From Bacillus sp. AFS041924 (GTDB lineage Bacteria > Bacillota > Bacilli > Bacillales > Bacillaceae_G), in the NCBI RefSeq assembly GCF_002577195.1, contig NZ_NULG01000053.1, positions 1 to 39,129 of the forward strand: DNA of 39,129 nucleotides, written 5' to 3'. A program made the position numbers and the translations under genes. Shown piece after piece: positions 20,174-32,168 of this stretch (positions within the stretch are counted from its first letter, which is position 1; every line of letters starts with the position of its first letter). The notes under the pieces were generated by a model that saw only the letters and a program-made list of their open reading frames with translations, had not been told where the DNA came from and ran no database searches.

Positions 20174-20443
20174 TTAAGGTTGATGGTATTTTTCCATTCT
20201 TGTAGAAAGATCCGTGTCAATCTCTTTAATCTCTTCAAATTCCACTTTTTCACTAAAATAAACCAGCGTAATAATAAAAGCTAAAATACTAAATGGTAGG
20301 ACGATAATTTTAAATCCGTACCAAGTAAAAGAATGTAAAATATGAAAATAGCTACCTAATAACAAGCAATAAGTAAGAAATAGCAAGTCAATAACAAACA
20401 CACCAATTAATGATTTTAATATTTTTACTAAAAAAGGGTTCAA
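20174..20443 (-). CDS. Small two-helix membrane protein upstream of the cyclase
   Basis: An 89-aa protein with two hydrophobic segments (about 8-35 and 43-65) and a charged tail (EKVEFEEIKEID...). It starts at a TTG with GGAG ten bases upstream. I do not recognise a family. The 23-base gap to the cyclase suggests co-transcription, possibly linking it to the membrane where the lipid product is made, but this is inference. A CATAGATTA just upstream resembles a sigma-K -10 element, with no matching -35. Confidence 0.6.
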   Translation of the reverse strand: MNPFLVKILKSLIGVFVIDLLFLTYCLLLGSYFHILHSFTWYGFKIIVLPFSILAFIITLVYFSEKVEFEEIKEIDTDLSTRMEKYHQP

Positions 20444-20650
20444 CTACATCACACTCCATTATTAATCTATGATTAAAATGTGAAAAAATGATTTTTTCCA
20501 TGAGATTAGTCATAAAACACGATCTATTCCTTGCATCGAACATTTTTCTACTAAATAATTTTAAAACATGGAGATTTCTAGTAAATGTCTAATCAGAATC
20601 TATTAGAAGTGAATATAGTGAATTATTAATAGGAAAGGAGTTTTTTAACT

Positions 20651-21094
20651 ATGGCAGCACAATTTGAAGATTTCAAAGCATTAAAAGAAGAAATTCAAGA
20701 GTTACTTGCCGCAGCTAACGCGAATGAATCTATCAATTTTAATTTTTTCAACATTGAAATTAAAGAGAATCGCCTCCAAGTCGAACAAAGAGCTGAAGGT
20801 GGCGGACAAATCAATCGAAATGTTGGAATGAACGCAAACCAAGGCGGACAAAATGCTCGAAATAATAGTCAAACAGCTAACACTAGTTCTCAATTTGCGG
20901 ATGGTAATGGTAGAAGTGGCATTGCAGGACAAAATAATGATGAATTAGGAGGACAGCAAGGAATAAAAATTAGAGATAGTAGACTTAATAGAAGCAGAAT
21001 TAGAACTAATTCCGAGCATAACGAAGGAGGAGGAATGGAAGCAGCGAACGCTGAACAATTCTCATTACCAAGAATAAGAAATCTTGGCAGTTAA
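20651..21094 (+). CDS. Hypothetical Asn/Gly/Gln-rich protein
   Basis: A 147-aa protein starting with a good AAAGGAG ribosome binding site. Residues 1-45 look folded (acidic helix FEDFKALKEEIQELLAAA, then a NFNFFNIEIKENRL strand-like stretch). The rest is low-complexity and rich in Asn, Gly, Gln and Ser, and looks disordered. There is no signal peptide or membrane helix. I do not recognise it; such composition is common in spore or surface-associated proteins, which is only a guess. Confidence 0.65.
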   Translation: MAAQFEDFKALKEEIQELLAAANANESINFNFFNIEIKENRLQVEQRAEGGGQINRNVGMNANQGGQNARNNSQTANTSSQFADGNGRSGIAGQNNDELGGQQGIKIRDSRLNRSRIRTNSEHNEGGGMEAANAEQFSLPRIRNLGS

Positions 21095-21212
21095 TCTAAA
21101 TTTAATATCGGTTACTATTAAAATTAGCCAAAATGTGGGGAAGTTATTTATATTTTCTATCGCTCCTATAATTATTTAATGGATCTTCTTATTTTCAAAA
21201 TTGACATTGTAA

Positions 21213-21248
21213 AAAGCTCAGTAAATTGTACTGAGCTTTCTTTTTTTA
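21213..21248 (+). terminator. Bidirectional terminator
   Basis: A perfect 11-bp AAAGCTCAGTA / TACTGAGCTTT stem (21213-21239) is followed by CTTTTTTT. It lies between convergent genes ending at 21094 and 21257 and has T-rich tails on both strands. Confidence 0.85.
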
Positions 21249-21256
21249 TCAATCTA

Positions 21257-21568
21257 TTAAAATTCCGGTAAATTACTTAAATTGTTTTCAGCAATACCAT
21301 CTGGTTCACTTCTAAGAATATCACGACCATATTTATGAATTACATCTACATGTGCCAGATTTCCATTCTTTGCTTCTTGTAAAGCTTGGAGATAATCTAA
21401 TTCACGATTTAAACTTGTTCTGAAACCAATTAAATCACCATCTTCATTTTTACGTACTGCAACTATATGTTCCTTATCTTGGCTTACAGCTTCCTCTTTC
21501 AACAGTTGCTGTTTTTCACTTTGATTTCGATACGTTTCATACGCTTCTTCAAAACGATCTTGTGTCAT
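21257..21568 (-). CDS. DUF3892 family small protein
   Basis: A 103-aa soluble protein. The N-terminal third is a charged helix (FEEAYETYRNQSEKQQ); residues about 38-90 (IVAVRKNEDGDLIGFRTS ... VDVIHKYGRDILRS) match my memory of the DUF3892 fold, whose function is unknown. The ATG at 21568 has AAAGGAGGAG upstream; the in-frame ATG at 21601 does not. Confidence 0.7.
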   Translation of the reverse strand: MTQDRFEEAYETYRNQSEKQQLLKEEAVSQDKEHIVAVRKNEDGDLIGFRTSLNRELDYLQALQEAKNGNLAHVDVIHKYGRDILRSEPDGIAENNLSNLPEF

Positions 21569-21601
21569 TTTGTCTCCTCCTTTTATGTCTAGTTTTGCCA
21601 T

Positions 21602-22167
21602 TTATGGAGGATGTATAACTCTATCATTTTAGATTAATTTGTTTATTTTACTTAATCTTTAAATAGTTTAGCAAGAAAATAGCAATCTATAACAAATTAA
21701 TTGCTAGTTCCTTTGATCATTCATGTGTTAATCGGTTGCCTACTATTGATTGCGTAACTAGATAAGATTAAACTTCAATTTAATCTTTAAGTTTTAATTT
21801 TTATAATTGGTACGCGAATAACTGACATAAAAATTAGCGCCACAATCATACCATAAATATAACGGCGATTGCTAATATGTTTAAGCTTTAATTTATCAAG
21901 CTTTTCATTAAACTCGTTTAATTCTTTCAAATGCAATAATTGAACAACGTGATCGGCTTTATAGTCGATTTTTTTATTTTTTTAAATGTTGAAAGTATTG
22001 TATAGTGCTTTCTTTCTACTTTAAATAAGTATTTGAGTATTTTTACTCATTTGGTTTACCATCACACTCACGCAAATATAGGCATTGGGTGTTATTTGTT
22101 CTGCTTTCGTGCAAATGCTCTCGATTAGAAGATGAAGGCAAGTAAAACAATTGAAAGGATGTTTGGA
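21602..22167. other. Intergenic region with a possible decayed gene
   Basis: No intact gene. On the minus strand 21787-21980 is open in one frame and would encode a charged helix (LHLKELNEFNEKLDKLKLKH) plus a hydrophobic segment (YGMIVALIFMSVIRV). It has no start codon with a ribosome binding site, and in-frame stops lie just upstream (TAA at 21981-21983). This may be a gene remnant or chance. The rest should include the promoter of the protease. Confidence 0.35.
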
Positions 22168-23433
22168 ATGAATAAAAAGGCATTTGTGACCATTCCGTTT
22201 TGTATCGTGTTGGCGATTTTGATCGCTACATCAATTGTGCTTACTTCATTCAAACCTTCAGCCCCTGACATACTCAAACCACAACAATTAGCTGCTACTA
22301 CCAAGCCTGCTGTTGTCCGAATTGTTGATTATGCAATTGTGAAATGGACGATTACATTAGATGATGAACGTGTGACGAGTGTGTTGGAGAAATGGGATTA
22401 TCAAACCGAAATAGACGGTTTTGGATCTGGAGCCATCATTAGTTCAGACGGCTATATTGTCACAAACGCTCATGTTCTCGTCTATTCTAAAGAATCGTCG
22501 GATCAAGATATTATTTCTCAGGCATTTTCATATCTCGTGGATGACGTTGCATATGCTAACAATTGGACACACAAATTCACCGATGCGTACTTGAAACCTT
22601 ATACTAGCTACGAAATCTATCAAAAAGGCGTAGACGTATACTTACCAACAATTGATGACCCCATTAGCGCTGTTGTCAAAAGTTATGAACAACCAACCGA
22701 CCACGGAAAAGATGTAGCGATATTAGACATCGAAGGCTCCAACTATCCAACGATCCCACTTGGAAATAGTAACTCCATTCAAGACCAAGACGATATTTGG
22801 GTGATTGGCTACCCGGCTGCGGCAGATTCTACGGTGTTATCAATGCATAGTTATGTTATTCCCACAATGAATAAAGGACAAATCTCAGCCATCTCAAAAA
22901 CAACTTTAGCAGGTAGCCCGGTCCTTCAACTCAATGCATCATCTACACATGGAAATAGTGGCGGACCTATCATCAACAAAAAAGGGGAACTGATCGGTTT
23001 ACTCACTTTCCGAGGTGATAAAGTAAATGATCAGGAAGTCCAAGGATTTCATTTCGCGGTACCAGTAAACACGCTGAAAAAAACTGTCGAGAAAGTAGAC
23101 GTACCTGCTACAGAAAGCCAGACTGACAAATTGTTCAAAGAAGGGTTAACTCTCTACACGAAAGGCTATTATCAAGATGCACTGTCGAAATTTAAAGCTG
23201 TTCAGCAAATTTATCCGAACCACCCAGAAGTAAAGCGCTACATTCGTGTATCGAAACAAAAAATGGACTCAAGCAAAACACTTTGGGCTGATCACAAAAC
23301 AAGTTTTTACATTCGAGATACGATCGCATGTGTACTGATCCTCATTCTTCTTCTCTATACTTTCGCTTTTAACAGTAAACGTAGACCAATTACCACATCG
23401 AATCCACCATCAAACGATAATGTAGTAGACTAA
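22168..23433 (+). CDS. Membrane-anchored trypsin-like serine protease with C-terminal TPR-like region and second TM
   Basis: A 421-aa S1C/HtrA-like serine protease. An N-terminal membrane helix (about 6-27) is followed by the protease domain with triad H102 (TNAHV), D182 (KDVAILD) and S264 (HGNSGGP). A short TPR-like helical pair comes next (about 318-366, EGLTLYTKGYYQDALSKFKAVQQIYP), then a second membrane helix (384-402) and a short tail. There is no PDZ domain, unlike typical HtrA proteins. The protease should face outside, with both ends cytoplasmic. The start at 22168 has AAAGGATG; an upstream ATG at 22132 has none. Codon usage looks less AT-biased than in neighbouring genes, possibly acquired. 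Confidence 0.85.
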   Translation: MNKKAFVTIPFCIVLAILIATSIVLTSFKPSAPDILKPQQLAATTKPAVVRIVDYAIVKWTITLDDERVTSVLEKWDYQTEIDGFGSGAIISSDGYIVTNAHVLVYSKESSDQDIISQAFSYLVDDVAYANNWTHKFTDAYLKPYTSYEIYQKGVDVYLPTIDDPISAVVKSYEQPTDHGKDVAILDIEGSNYPTIPLGNSNSIQDQDDIWVIGYPAAADSTVLSMHSYVIPTMNKGQISAISKTTLAGSPVLQLNASSTHGNSGGPIINKKGELIGLLTFRGDKVNDQEVQGFHFAVPVNTLKKTVEKVDVPATESQTDKLFKEGLTLYTKGYYQDALSKFKAVQQIYPNHPEVKRYIRVSKQKMDSSKTLWADHKTSFYIRDTIACVLILILLLYTFAFNSKRRPITTSNPPSNDNVVD

Positions 23434-23458
23434 ACAATCGTAACATTTACTATTTTTT

Positions 23459-23488
23459 GCCTTCACTTTTCTCACGTGGAGGCTTTTT
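23459..23488 (+). terminator. Terminator after the protease gene
   Basis: GCCTTCAC / GTGGAGGC stem (23459-23483, one G-T pair) followed by TTTTT. Confidence 0.78.
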
Positions 23489-23584
23489 CCTTATATAAGA
23501 CGAAAAGAGAAAAAATGAAATCCATCATTTTATCTTCAACTGGATTCCACTCAATCTCTTAATCATCTTGTATAGTAGGTTAAT

Positions 23585-24154
23585 TTATATTCTATCCAAT
23601 TGATAGATAACTTGGACTACCTCCGAAGAAAATGTTCTTGTATTTACTATTTTTAAATTCATTCTCTGATTTATATCAATAAACAAAGGTTTTCCTTCTC
23701 CTAATATAATTGGGTGAATCGATAATCTAAATTCATCGACCAACCCTAAATTAATAAATGTTGTAATGAGACTAGAGCCACCATAAAGCCAGATATCTTT
23801 ACCAGGCTTATTTTTCAATTTTTTTACTTCTTCACAAATATTTTCATTTATATATGTTGTACGATCATCTTTATTTGTTTGTGTTCTCGAAAACACATAT
23901 TTCTCTTTACTATGAACCAATTTCCAAAGTTCTTGAACGGTATTAGAGTCTTCTCGGTTCGGAATATAATTTCCCCATAGATCGTAGCTTTTTCTTCCAT
24001 ATAGTATTGTATCTATTTGATTTAAAAAATTAGTGAATTCCATTTCAGGTTCCATAATACACCAATCAATTTCACCGTTCTTCCCTTCAATAAATCCATC
24101 TAAAGTAACTGCTAAATCTAAAATTACTTTTCTCTTCAAATCGACTTTGGTCAA
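23585..24154 (-). CDS. DHFR-fold (RibD C-terminal-like) reductase family protein
   Basis: A 189-aa protein of the dihydrofolate-reductase-like RibD_C group (YyaP/YwjB-like). Visible features are VILDLAVTLDGFIEGKNGEIDW at the N-terminus, YGRKSYDLW, and the nucleotide-binding IWLYGGSSLITTF with IHPIILGEGKPLF near the C-terminus. An NADPH-dependent reductase role is likely, but no substrate is known for these stand-alone proteins. It starts at TTG with AGGAGG about 8 bases upstream. Confidence 0.8.
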   Translation of the reverse strand: MTKVDLKRKVILDLAVTLDGFIEGKNGEIDWCIMEPEMEFTNFLNQIDTILYGRKSYDLWGNYIPNREDSNTVQELWKLVHSKEKYVFSRTQTNKDDRTTYINENICEEVKKLKNKPGKDIWLYGGSSLITTFINLGLVDEFRLSIHPIILGEGKPLFIDINQRMNLKIVNTRTFSSEVVQVIYQLDRI

Positions 24155-24299
24155 AACACTTCCTCCTTTTTTTAGAAATCATCACGAATCGAATGTTTGT
24201 TCTTATCCTAATAATAACAAGTTAAATAGGCCTTATCAAACAATTATCGATCGAAAGTGTAAATATCTAGAACTATTGGTATTTACGAACATTAAGTGA

Positions 24300-24486
24300 A
24301 CTTTATTGATAAAGTTGTGAACTTCGTTGATATATTGCCTACTTTCGTTGATATATCATATATTTTCGTTGATAAACAGTCAATTTTCGTTGATAAATCG
24401 CCAATCATCTTTATATACCACTCAATTTTGTTGATAAATTGCCGATCCTCTGTATATCCCATTCAATTTCGTTGATTAACAGTCAC
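24300..24486. repeat. Array of about nine degenerate 20-22 bp repeats
   Basis: Units of the form TTTCGTTGATAWA followed by 8-9 variable bases recur every 20-22 bp (for example at about 24321, 24341, 24363, 24384, 24426 and 24466). Intervening units are more degenerate. There are no palindromes and no unique spacers. The units resemble the 1-91 repeat. Confidence 0.8.
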
Positions 24487-24555
24487 TTCTCTTAAATTTA
24501 TCCCTCTATTTTCTTAGATCTGCATTTATTATTTGCACCAAATATACGCCGCTCT

Positions 24556-24598
24556 AAAAAACTCAAAAACTCGTAAACAACTAAGTCTACGAGTTTTC
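24556..24598 (-). terminator. Terminator of the hut operon
   Basis: AAAACTCGTA / TACGAGTTTT stem (24566-24597), with TTGAGTTTTT following on the minus strand. It ends the operon right after hutG; no hutM transporter gene lies before it. Confidence 0.82.
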
Positions 24599-24602
24599 TA
24601 AA

Positions 24603-28480
<3,878 letters not shown>

Positions 28481-28497
28481 TTTTATTCCACCTCTTC

Positions 28498-30006
28498 TTA
28501 TATTTGTTTTTGTTTTGTATAGTTTTTAGCGATGAAATTTTCTTTTAAATAAGTTGTTAATTGTTCAATATCTTTAGAGAATACGCGATCTCTTGTAATT
28601 GATGGAACTGTTTTGCGAGCATCTTCCATAAACTTTCTAGTAGTTTCAGACATTTTTTCAATTCCTTTATATTCAGCACCTTGCATTGCGCAAATACATT
28701 CAATTGCTAAAACTCGTCTAGCATTTTGAAGGATTTGGTATGCATGACGTGCTCCGATTGTTCCCATACTTACATGATCTTCTTGGTTTGCAGAAGAAGG
28801 AATTGAGTCAACACTTGCAGGATGTGCTAATGTTTTATTTTCAGAGACTAATGCCGCTGCCACATATTGCATAATCATTGCCCCAGATTGTAATCCTGGT
28901 TCTGGACTTAAAAATGGTGGTAAATCATTTAATTGTGGGTTTACTAAACGTTCAATACGTCTTTCTGAAATATTTGCTAGTTCAGCAACTCCTAATTTAA
29001 AGAAGTCCATTGCAAATGCGATTGGTTGACCATGGAAATTACCACCAGAGAATACATCATCACCAAATAATAATGGATTATCAGTAGCAGCATTCATTTC
29101 GATTTCTAATTTCTCTTTTGCGTAGTTCAGAACTTGCCAGCTAGCACCGTGAACTTGAGGAATACATCTTAATGTATAAGCATCTTGAACTCTTATTTCA
29201 CCTTGTCTAGTTGTTAATTGACTTGTAGCTAATATATTGCGGTAACGCTCTGCTACTTCAATTTGTTCTTTATATCCACGAGCAATATGAATTCTTTCAT
29301 CAAATACATCTGTAATGCCATTTAATGCTTCGAATGTAATAGATGAAATTAATTCACTTTGATAAGCTAACTCTTCACCTTCGAGATAAGTAAGAATACC
29401 CATTGCTGTCATTGCTTGAGTACCATTAATTAAAGCTAAACCTTCTTTTGCTTCTAGAGTGATTGGTAAAATTCCTTCTTTTGCTAAAGCTTCAGCAGTC
29501 TCCATACGCTTTCCTTTATAGAAAACTTCACCTTCACCAAGTAAAACTAGAGCTAAATGAGATAAAGGAGCTAAGTCACCACTTGCACCTAAAGAACCTT
29601 GAGAAGGGATAACTGGGTGAATTTGAGCATTAATTAATGAAAGTAATTTTTCAACGACTACTAAACGCACACCAGAATGGCCTTTTAACATCGTATTTGC
29701 ACGAAGTACTAACATTGCTCTTGAAACTAATTCAGGGAAAGGTTCACCAACGCCACATGCATGTGAAGCAATTAAGTTATATTGAAGAGTTGAAACATTT
29801 TCTTTTTCAATTAATACATCACTAAATTTTCCGAAACCTGTTGTGATTCCATAAACAACTTTGCCATTATTTACGATTTCTTCAACCTTTTCTCTACATG
29901 CTTTTACTGCAACTAAGCTATCTTCACTTGCATTTACATATGCCATTTCGAATAAAATACTTTTCATTTGTTCCATTGTTAAGCTATTACCAGTTAAAAT
30001 TACCAT
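28498..30006 (-). CDS. hutH: Histidine ammonia-lyase
   Basis: Deaminates histidine to urocanate (502 aa). The autocatalytic MIO cofactor triad A141-S142-G143 lies in [14 protein letters not shown], and the catalytic Tyr is in [17 protein letters not shown] precedes the ATG. It is the first structural gene after the HutP-controlled terminator, so all catabolic genes from here down depend on antitermination. Confidence 0.97.
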   Translation of the reverse strand: MVILTGNSLTMEQMKSILFEMAYVNASEDSLVAVKACREKVEEIVNNGKVVYGITTGFGKFSDVLIEKENVSTLQYNLIASHACGVGEPFPELVSRAMLVLRANTMLKGHSGVRLVVVEKLLSLINAQIHPVIPSQGSLGASGDLAPLSHLALVLLGEGEVFYKGKRMETAEALAKEGILPITLEAKEGLALINGTQAMTAMGILTYLEGEELAYQSELISSITFEALNGITDVFDERIHIARGYKEQIEVAERYRNILATSQLTTRQGEIRVQDAYTLRCIPQVHGASWQVLNYAKEKLEIEMNAATDNPLLFGDDVFSGGNFHGQPIAFAMDFFKLGVAELANISERRIERLVNPQLNDLPPFLSPEPGLQSGAMIMQYVAAALVSENKTLAHPASVDSIPSSANQEDHVSMGTIGARHAYQILQNARRVLAIECICAMQGAEYKGIEKMSETTRKFMEDARKTVPSITRDRVFSKDIEQLTTYLKENFIAKNYTKQKQI

Positions 30007-30031
30007 TTAAAAAACACCTCCGAATTTTGTC

Positions 30032-30092
30032 AAAAAAAACACAGAAGGAGGCTATGAAACGTAAAATTTTAATCTTACGAATCATAGCCCCC
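30032..30092 (-). terminator. hut attenuator (terminator between hutP and hutH)
   Basis: On the minus strand a long hairpin forms from GGGGGCTATGA and TCATAGCCTCC, with an inner CGTAA / TTACG pairing (30047-30091), followed by TTTTTTTT (30032-30039). It lies between hutP and hutH, as in B. subtilis, where it stops transcription unless HutP with histidine and Mg binds. Confidence 0.9.
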
Positions 30093-30109
30093 TATCATCT
30101 AATAAACTA
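30092..30109 (-). promoter_or_regulatory. Probable HutP-binding site (UAG triplets)
   Basis: Three TAG triplets on the minus strand (complement of 30107-30109, 30099-30101 and 30092-30094) are separated by 5 and 4 bases and run straight into the 5' arm of the terminator. HutP is known to bind spaced UAG triplets. The hutP stop codon is just upstream. Confidence 0.7.
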
Positions 30110-30116
30110 TGGGCGA

Positions 30117-30548
30117 TTATATGTGATTGATGCCAAGTCCTGCTGATTCATGCTCCGATCCTTTAATTGGAGCACCAATCGTTCCGTATAGTGCAACTGC
30201 GATCCAGTCACCCTCGTTCACGTTTTTATATGGCTTACCTCTAACAACAGCAAATCTAAGTCCTACTGTTCTAAGAACATCACCTAATTGAACGTGACCT
30301 CTTGTAACGCCTTGAATTGCTTCAAGAATCGCATGATATAACGAATGAACTTCTCTGTATAGAGCTCCATTAATTACACCATTTTGTTTGGCAGCGGTTT
30401 CAATGGCAGCTACAACTTTTTGAGCATCCATCGTACCAACTTTGCCTACACACCATACAACATTTTCATTTTTCATTAAATTTTCTTCATGATCGGTCAA
30501 AGCAAGCATCATAGCTGTTCGACCAATTCGTTGATTTTGCTCTGCCAT
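30117..30548 (-). CDS. hutP: hut operon RNA-binding antiterminator HutP
   Basis: A 143-aa protein close to B. subtilis HutP throughout (RIGR near the N-terminus, [72 protein letters not shown] at the end). The known protein is a hexamer that, with L-histidine and Mg, binds UAG repeats and blocks the downstream terminator. It is the first gene of the operon, transcribed independently of the attenuator. AGAGG precedes the ATG. Confidence 0.96.
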   Translation of the reverse strand: MAEQNQRIGRTAMMLALTDHEENLMKNENVVWCVGKVGTMDAQKVVAAIETAAKQNGVINGALYREVHSLYHAILEAIQGVTRGHVQLGDVLRTVGLRFAVVRGKPYKNVNEGDWIAVALYGTIGAPIKGSEHESAGLGINHI

Positions 30549-30596
30549 TCGCTAATACCTCTTAGTTAATTCTCTAATAAACTAGTATCTGATTAC

Positions 30597-30625
30597 ATTA
30601 TATGCCAACAATTAGTAAACTTCAA
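30597..30625 (-). promoter_or_regulatory. Sigma-A-type promoter of the hut operon
   Basis: On the minus strand a TTGAAG -35 (30620-30625), a 17-bp spacer and a perfect TATAAT -10 (30597-30602) lie about 50 bases upstream of hutP. Confidence 0.8.
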
Positions 30626-30640
30626 TATTTTCAGATTATT
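30626..30640 (-). promoter_or_regulatory. Possible CodY box upstream of hut
   Basis: AATAATCTGAAAATA on the minus strand matches the CodY consensus AATTTTCWGAAAATT at 12 of 15 positions and abuts the -35. CodY represses hut in B. subtilis; its use here is inference. Confidence 0.45.
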
Positions 30641-30865
30641 ATTTTTAAAAAATATTTTTCATTATAATTTGAAGGAATATTCATAATATTCAGCGGCATG
30701 TAGTTTTACTAGAAAACTGACCCATAAGTTCCCTAAACAAAAGAATCCCTACGATTCTTTGCTGTAGAACCAAACATAATTTTTTATAGATTTTCACAAG
30801 GAACCAAACAGATTTATATCCCCTTATAAATATAATAATACAAAATTATACCGAATTTTTATCCA

Positions 30866-30912
30866 TCAAAAAACTTCACATTATTAGACTTGAATTAATG
30901 CGAAGTAATTTT
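30866..30912 (-). terminator. Terminator after the PsiE-family gene
   Basis: ACTTCGCATTA / TAATGTGAAGT stem (30873-30906, one wobble) followed on the minus strand by TTTTTT. T-rich on both sides. Confidence 0.82.
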
Positions 30913-30933
30913 TTTATGAGTTTCAATTTATTT

Positions 30934-31344
30934 TTAGCTATTTTTCATATCCCCAAAAGGTAAAATGATATAATTAATCGTAAGCACTAAAATGACGACA
31001 GCTAACCTAAAATTATGTGACGATTCGCCATTATTAACAATAATAAAACGGATCGTAGCTGTTATCCCAATATAAAGTAGATATCGTATTGGAAAATGAT
31101 AGTTTTCTTTGAAATATTGAACAATAATTGAAATGAATCCAAAATATAAGAAAAAGATCAGTACTTTACCAAAAATTTGATGAACATTTTTATTTCCTAA
31201 TAAAAAATCGTTAAAAATATAATAAAGCTCTCTAAATAGAAAGAATGCAAGAATCAAGCTCAGTATTAGCAATGATATATTTAACAAAGTTTGATAAAGC
31301 TTGATTAGCATTTTTCGATTTTTTAACCAACTCATCCCAATCAT
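30934..31344 (-). CDS. PsiE family membrane protein
   Basis: A 136-aa integral membrane protein with four hydrophobic segments (about 16-44, 58-78, 88-104 and 113-130). The segment NYHFPIRYLLYIGITATIRFIIV is characteristic of the PsiE family (phosphate-starvation-inducible E in E. coli), whose function is unknown. GGAGG precedes the ATG. It is followed by its own terminator. No Pho box was identified. Confidence 0.8.
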   Translation of the reverse strand: MIGMSWLKNRKMLIKLYQTLLNISLLILSLILAFFLFRELYYIFNDFLLGNKNVHQIFGKVLIFFLYFGFISIIVQYFKENYHFPIRYLLYIGITATIRFIIVNNGESSHNFRLAVVILVLTINYIILPFGDMKNS

Positions 31345-31412
31345 TTGTTTCCTCCACTCCGTTATTCTCCCTTATTAAATCTTCTTATGTGAAAATAATA
31401 AATTCTGCTTCT

Positions 31413-31757
31413 TTATATAATATTTCGATCAAAGACAAATACTGAAATGGCTATATTTTCTTCAACTTTCATATCTGAAAATAAATGGACTAATTTTGCT
31501 CCTACAAGTTCTTCTAAACCTTCTGGTGGTTGATTTAAGTATAGATCTTGAATCATTTTAGTACGGGCAGTATGAACCATTTCAGCACCGTTCATTGTTC
31601 CGGAAATAAATTTTTCAGTAGGGGTCAAATTACCATACAATGTTGAAACGGCCATGTTTTCAACAAATACCGTATGAATTCGTTCTGGGCCCTTTCCAAA
31701 TAAATTTTTTCGAAGTTTCCTCATCATATCATTAAATTCATGTACTTTTTTCGTCAT
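31413..31757 (-). CDS. DUF2294 (YbcI-like) protein
   Basis: A 114-aa soluble protein. LRKNLFGKGPERIHTVFVENM and LTPTEKFI match the DUF2294/YbcI family, whose biochemical function is not established. The length is typical for the family. AGAGG lies before the ATG. The PsiE-family gene follows 68 bases later on the same strand, so they may be co-transcribed. Confidence 0.75.
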   Translation of the reverse strand: MTKKVHEFNDMMRKLRKNLFGKGPERIHTVFVENMAVSTLYGNLTPTEKFISGTMNGAEMVHTARTKMIQDLYLNQPPEGLEELVGAKLVHLFSDMKVEENIAISVFVFDRNII

Positions 31758-32168
31758 TTCTTATTCGCCTCTTTTAAAATAGTAAAAATGCTATACCTTT
31801 ATCCTTGCACCGATTTCAACAACCTATTTACTTTGTCTGTAAATATAATCTAGGTTTCCAAACCCTTATTTGCTCTACCCTCTTTTCAGTTTTTTTGAAA
31901 AAAAAATTCCACCAAGGTGACAATTAGCCAAACTGGTGGCTTTCTGTCATCTTGGTGGAATAGTTAATTAGCAAGTATTTACTAAAATACCAATCCAATC
32001 TAATTTAAATGAAATGAATAGACACATAACAATTACATTATTATGCTTCCATATCTTTCGAATTCATTATATCTCTATACTTTTAATTAAACAATGATAA
32101 AGTTAATATTAAATATTTCTAAATATTGCTGATTTTTAAAGCTAGAATAATTAAAATTCCTTCTATCA
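31758..32168. other. Non-coding stretch between the DUF2294 gene and the ABC-F remnant
   Basis: Apart from the long hairpin at 31894-31964 and the upstream region of the DUF2294 gene, I see nothing coding. Very AT-rich. Confidence 0.55.
31894..31964 (-). terminator. Unusually long terminator hairpin (17-bp stem)
   Basis: ATTCCACCAAGRTGACA pairs with its complement across 17 bp with one wobble; a nested GCCA / TGGC sits in the loop. On the minus strand it ends in TTTTTTTTT. It lies downstream of the decayed ABC-F gene and upstream of the DUF2294 gene. Confidence 0.8.

Larger units (their letters stand above)
24155..24602. other. Intergenic region without a gene
   Basis: Holds the 5' region of the DHFR-like gene, the degenerate repeat array at 24300-24486 and the hut terminator. 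No coding potential was recognised. Confidence 0.6.
30549..30933. other. Intergenic region between hutP and the PsiE-family gene
   Basis: Contains the hut promoter and CodY-like box, an AAAGAATC / GATTCTTT hairpin (30740-30760) with a T-rich tail on the minus strand, perhaps a back-up terminator, and the psiE terminator. No gene was seen. Confidence 0.6.

Noticed and set aside
24300-24486. CRISPR-like periodic repeats
   Set aside because: Units are degenerate, only 20-22 bp apart, with no conserved repeat separated by unique 30-bp spacers and no cas genes.
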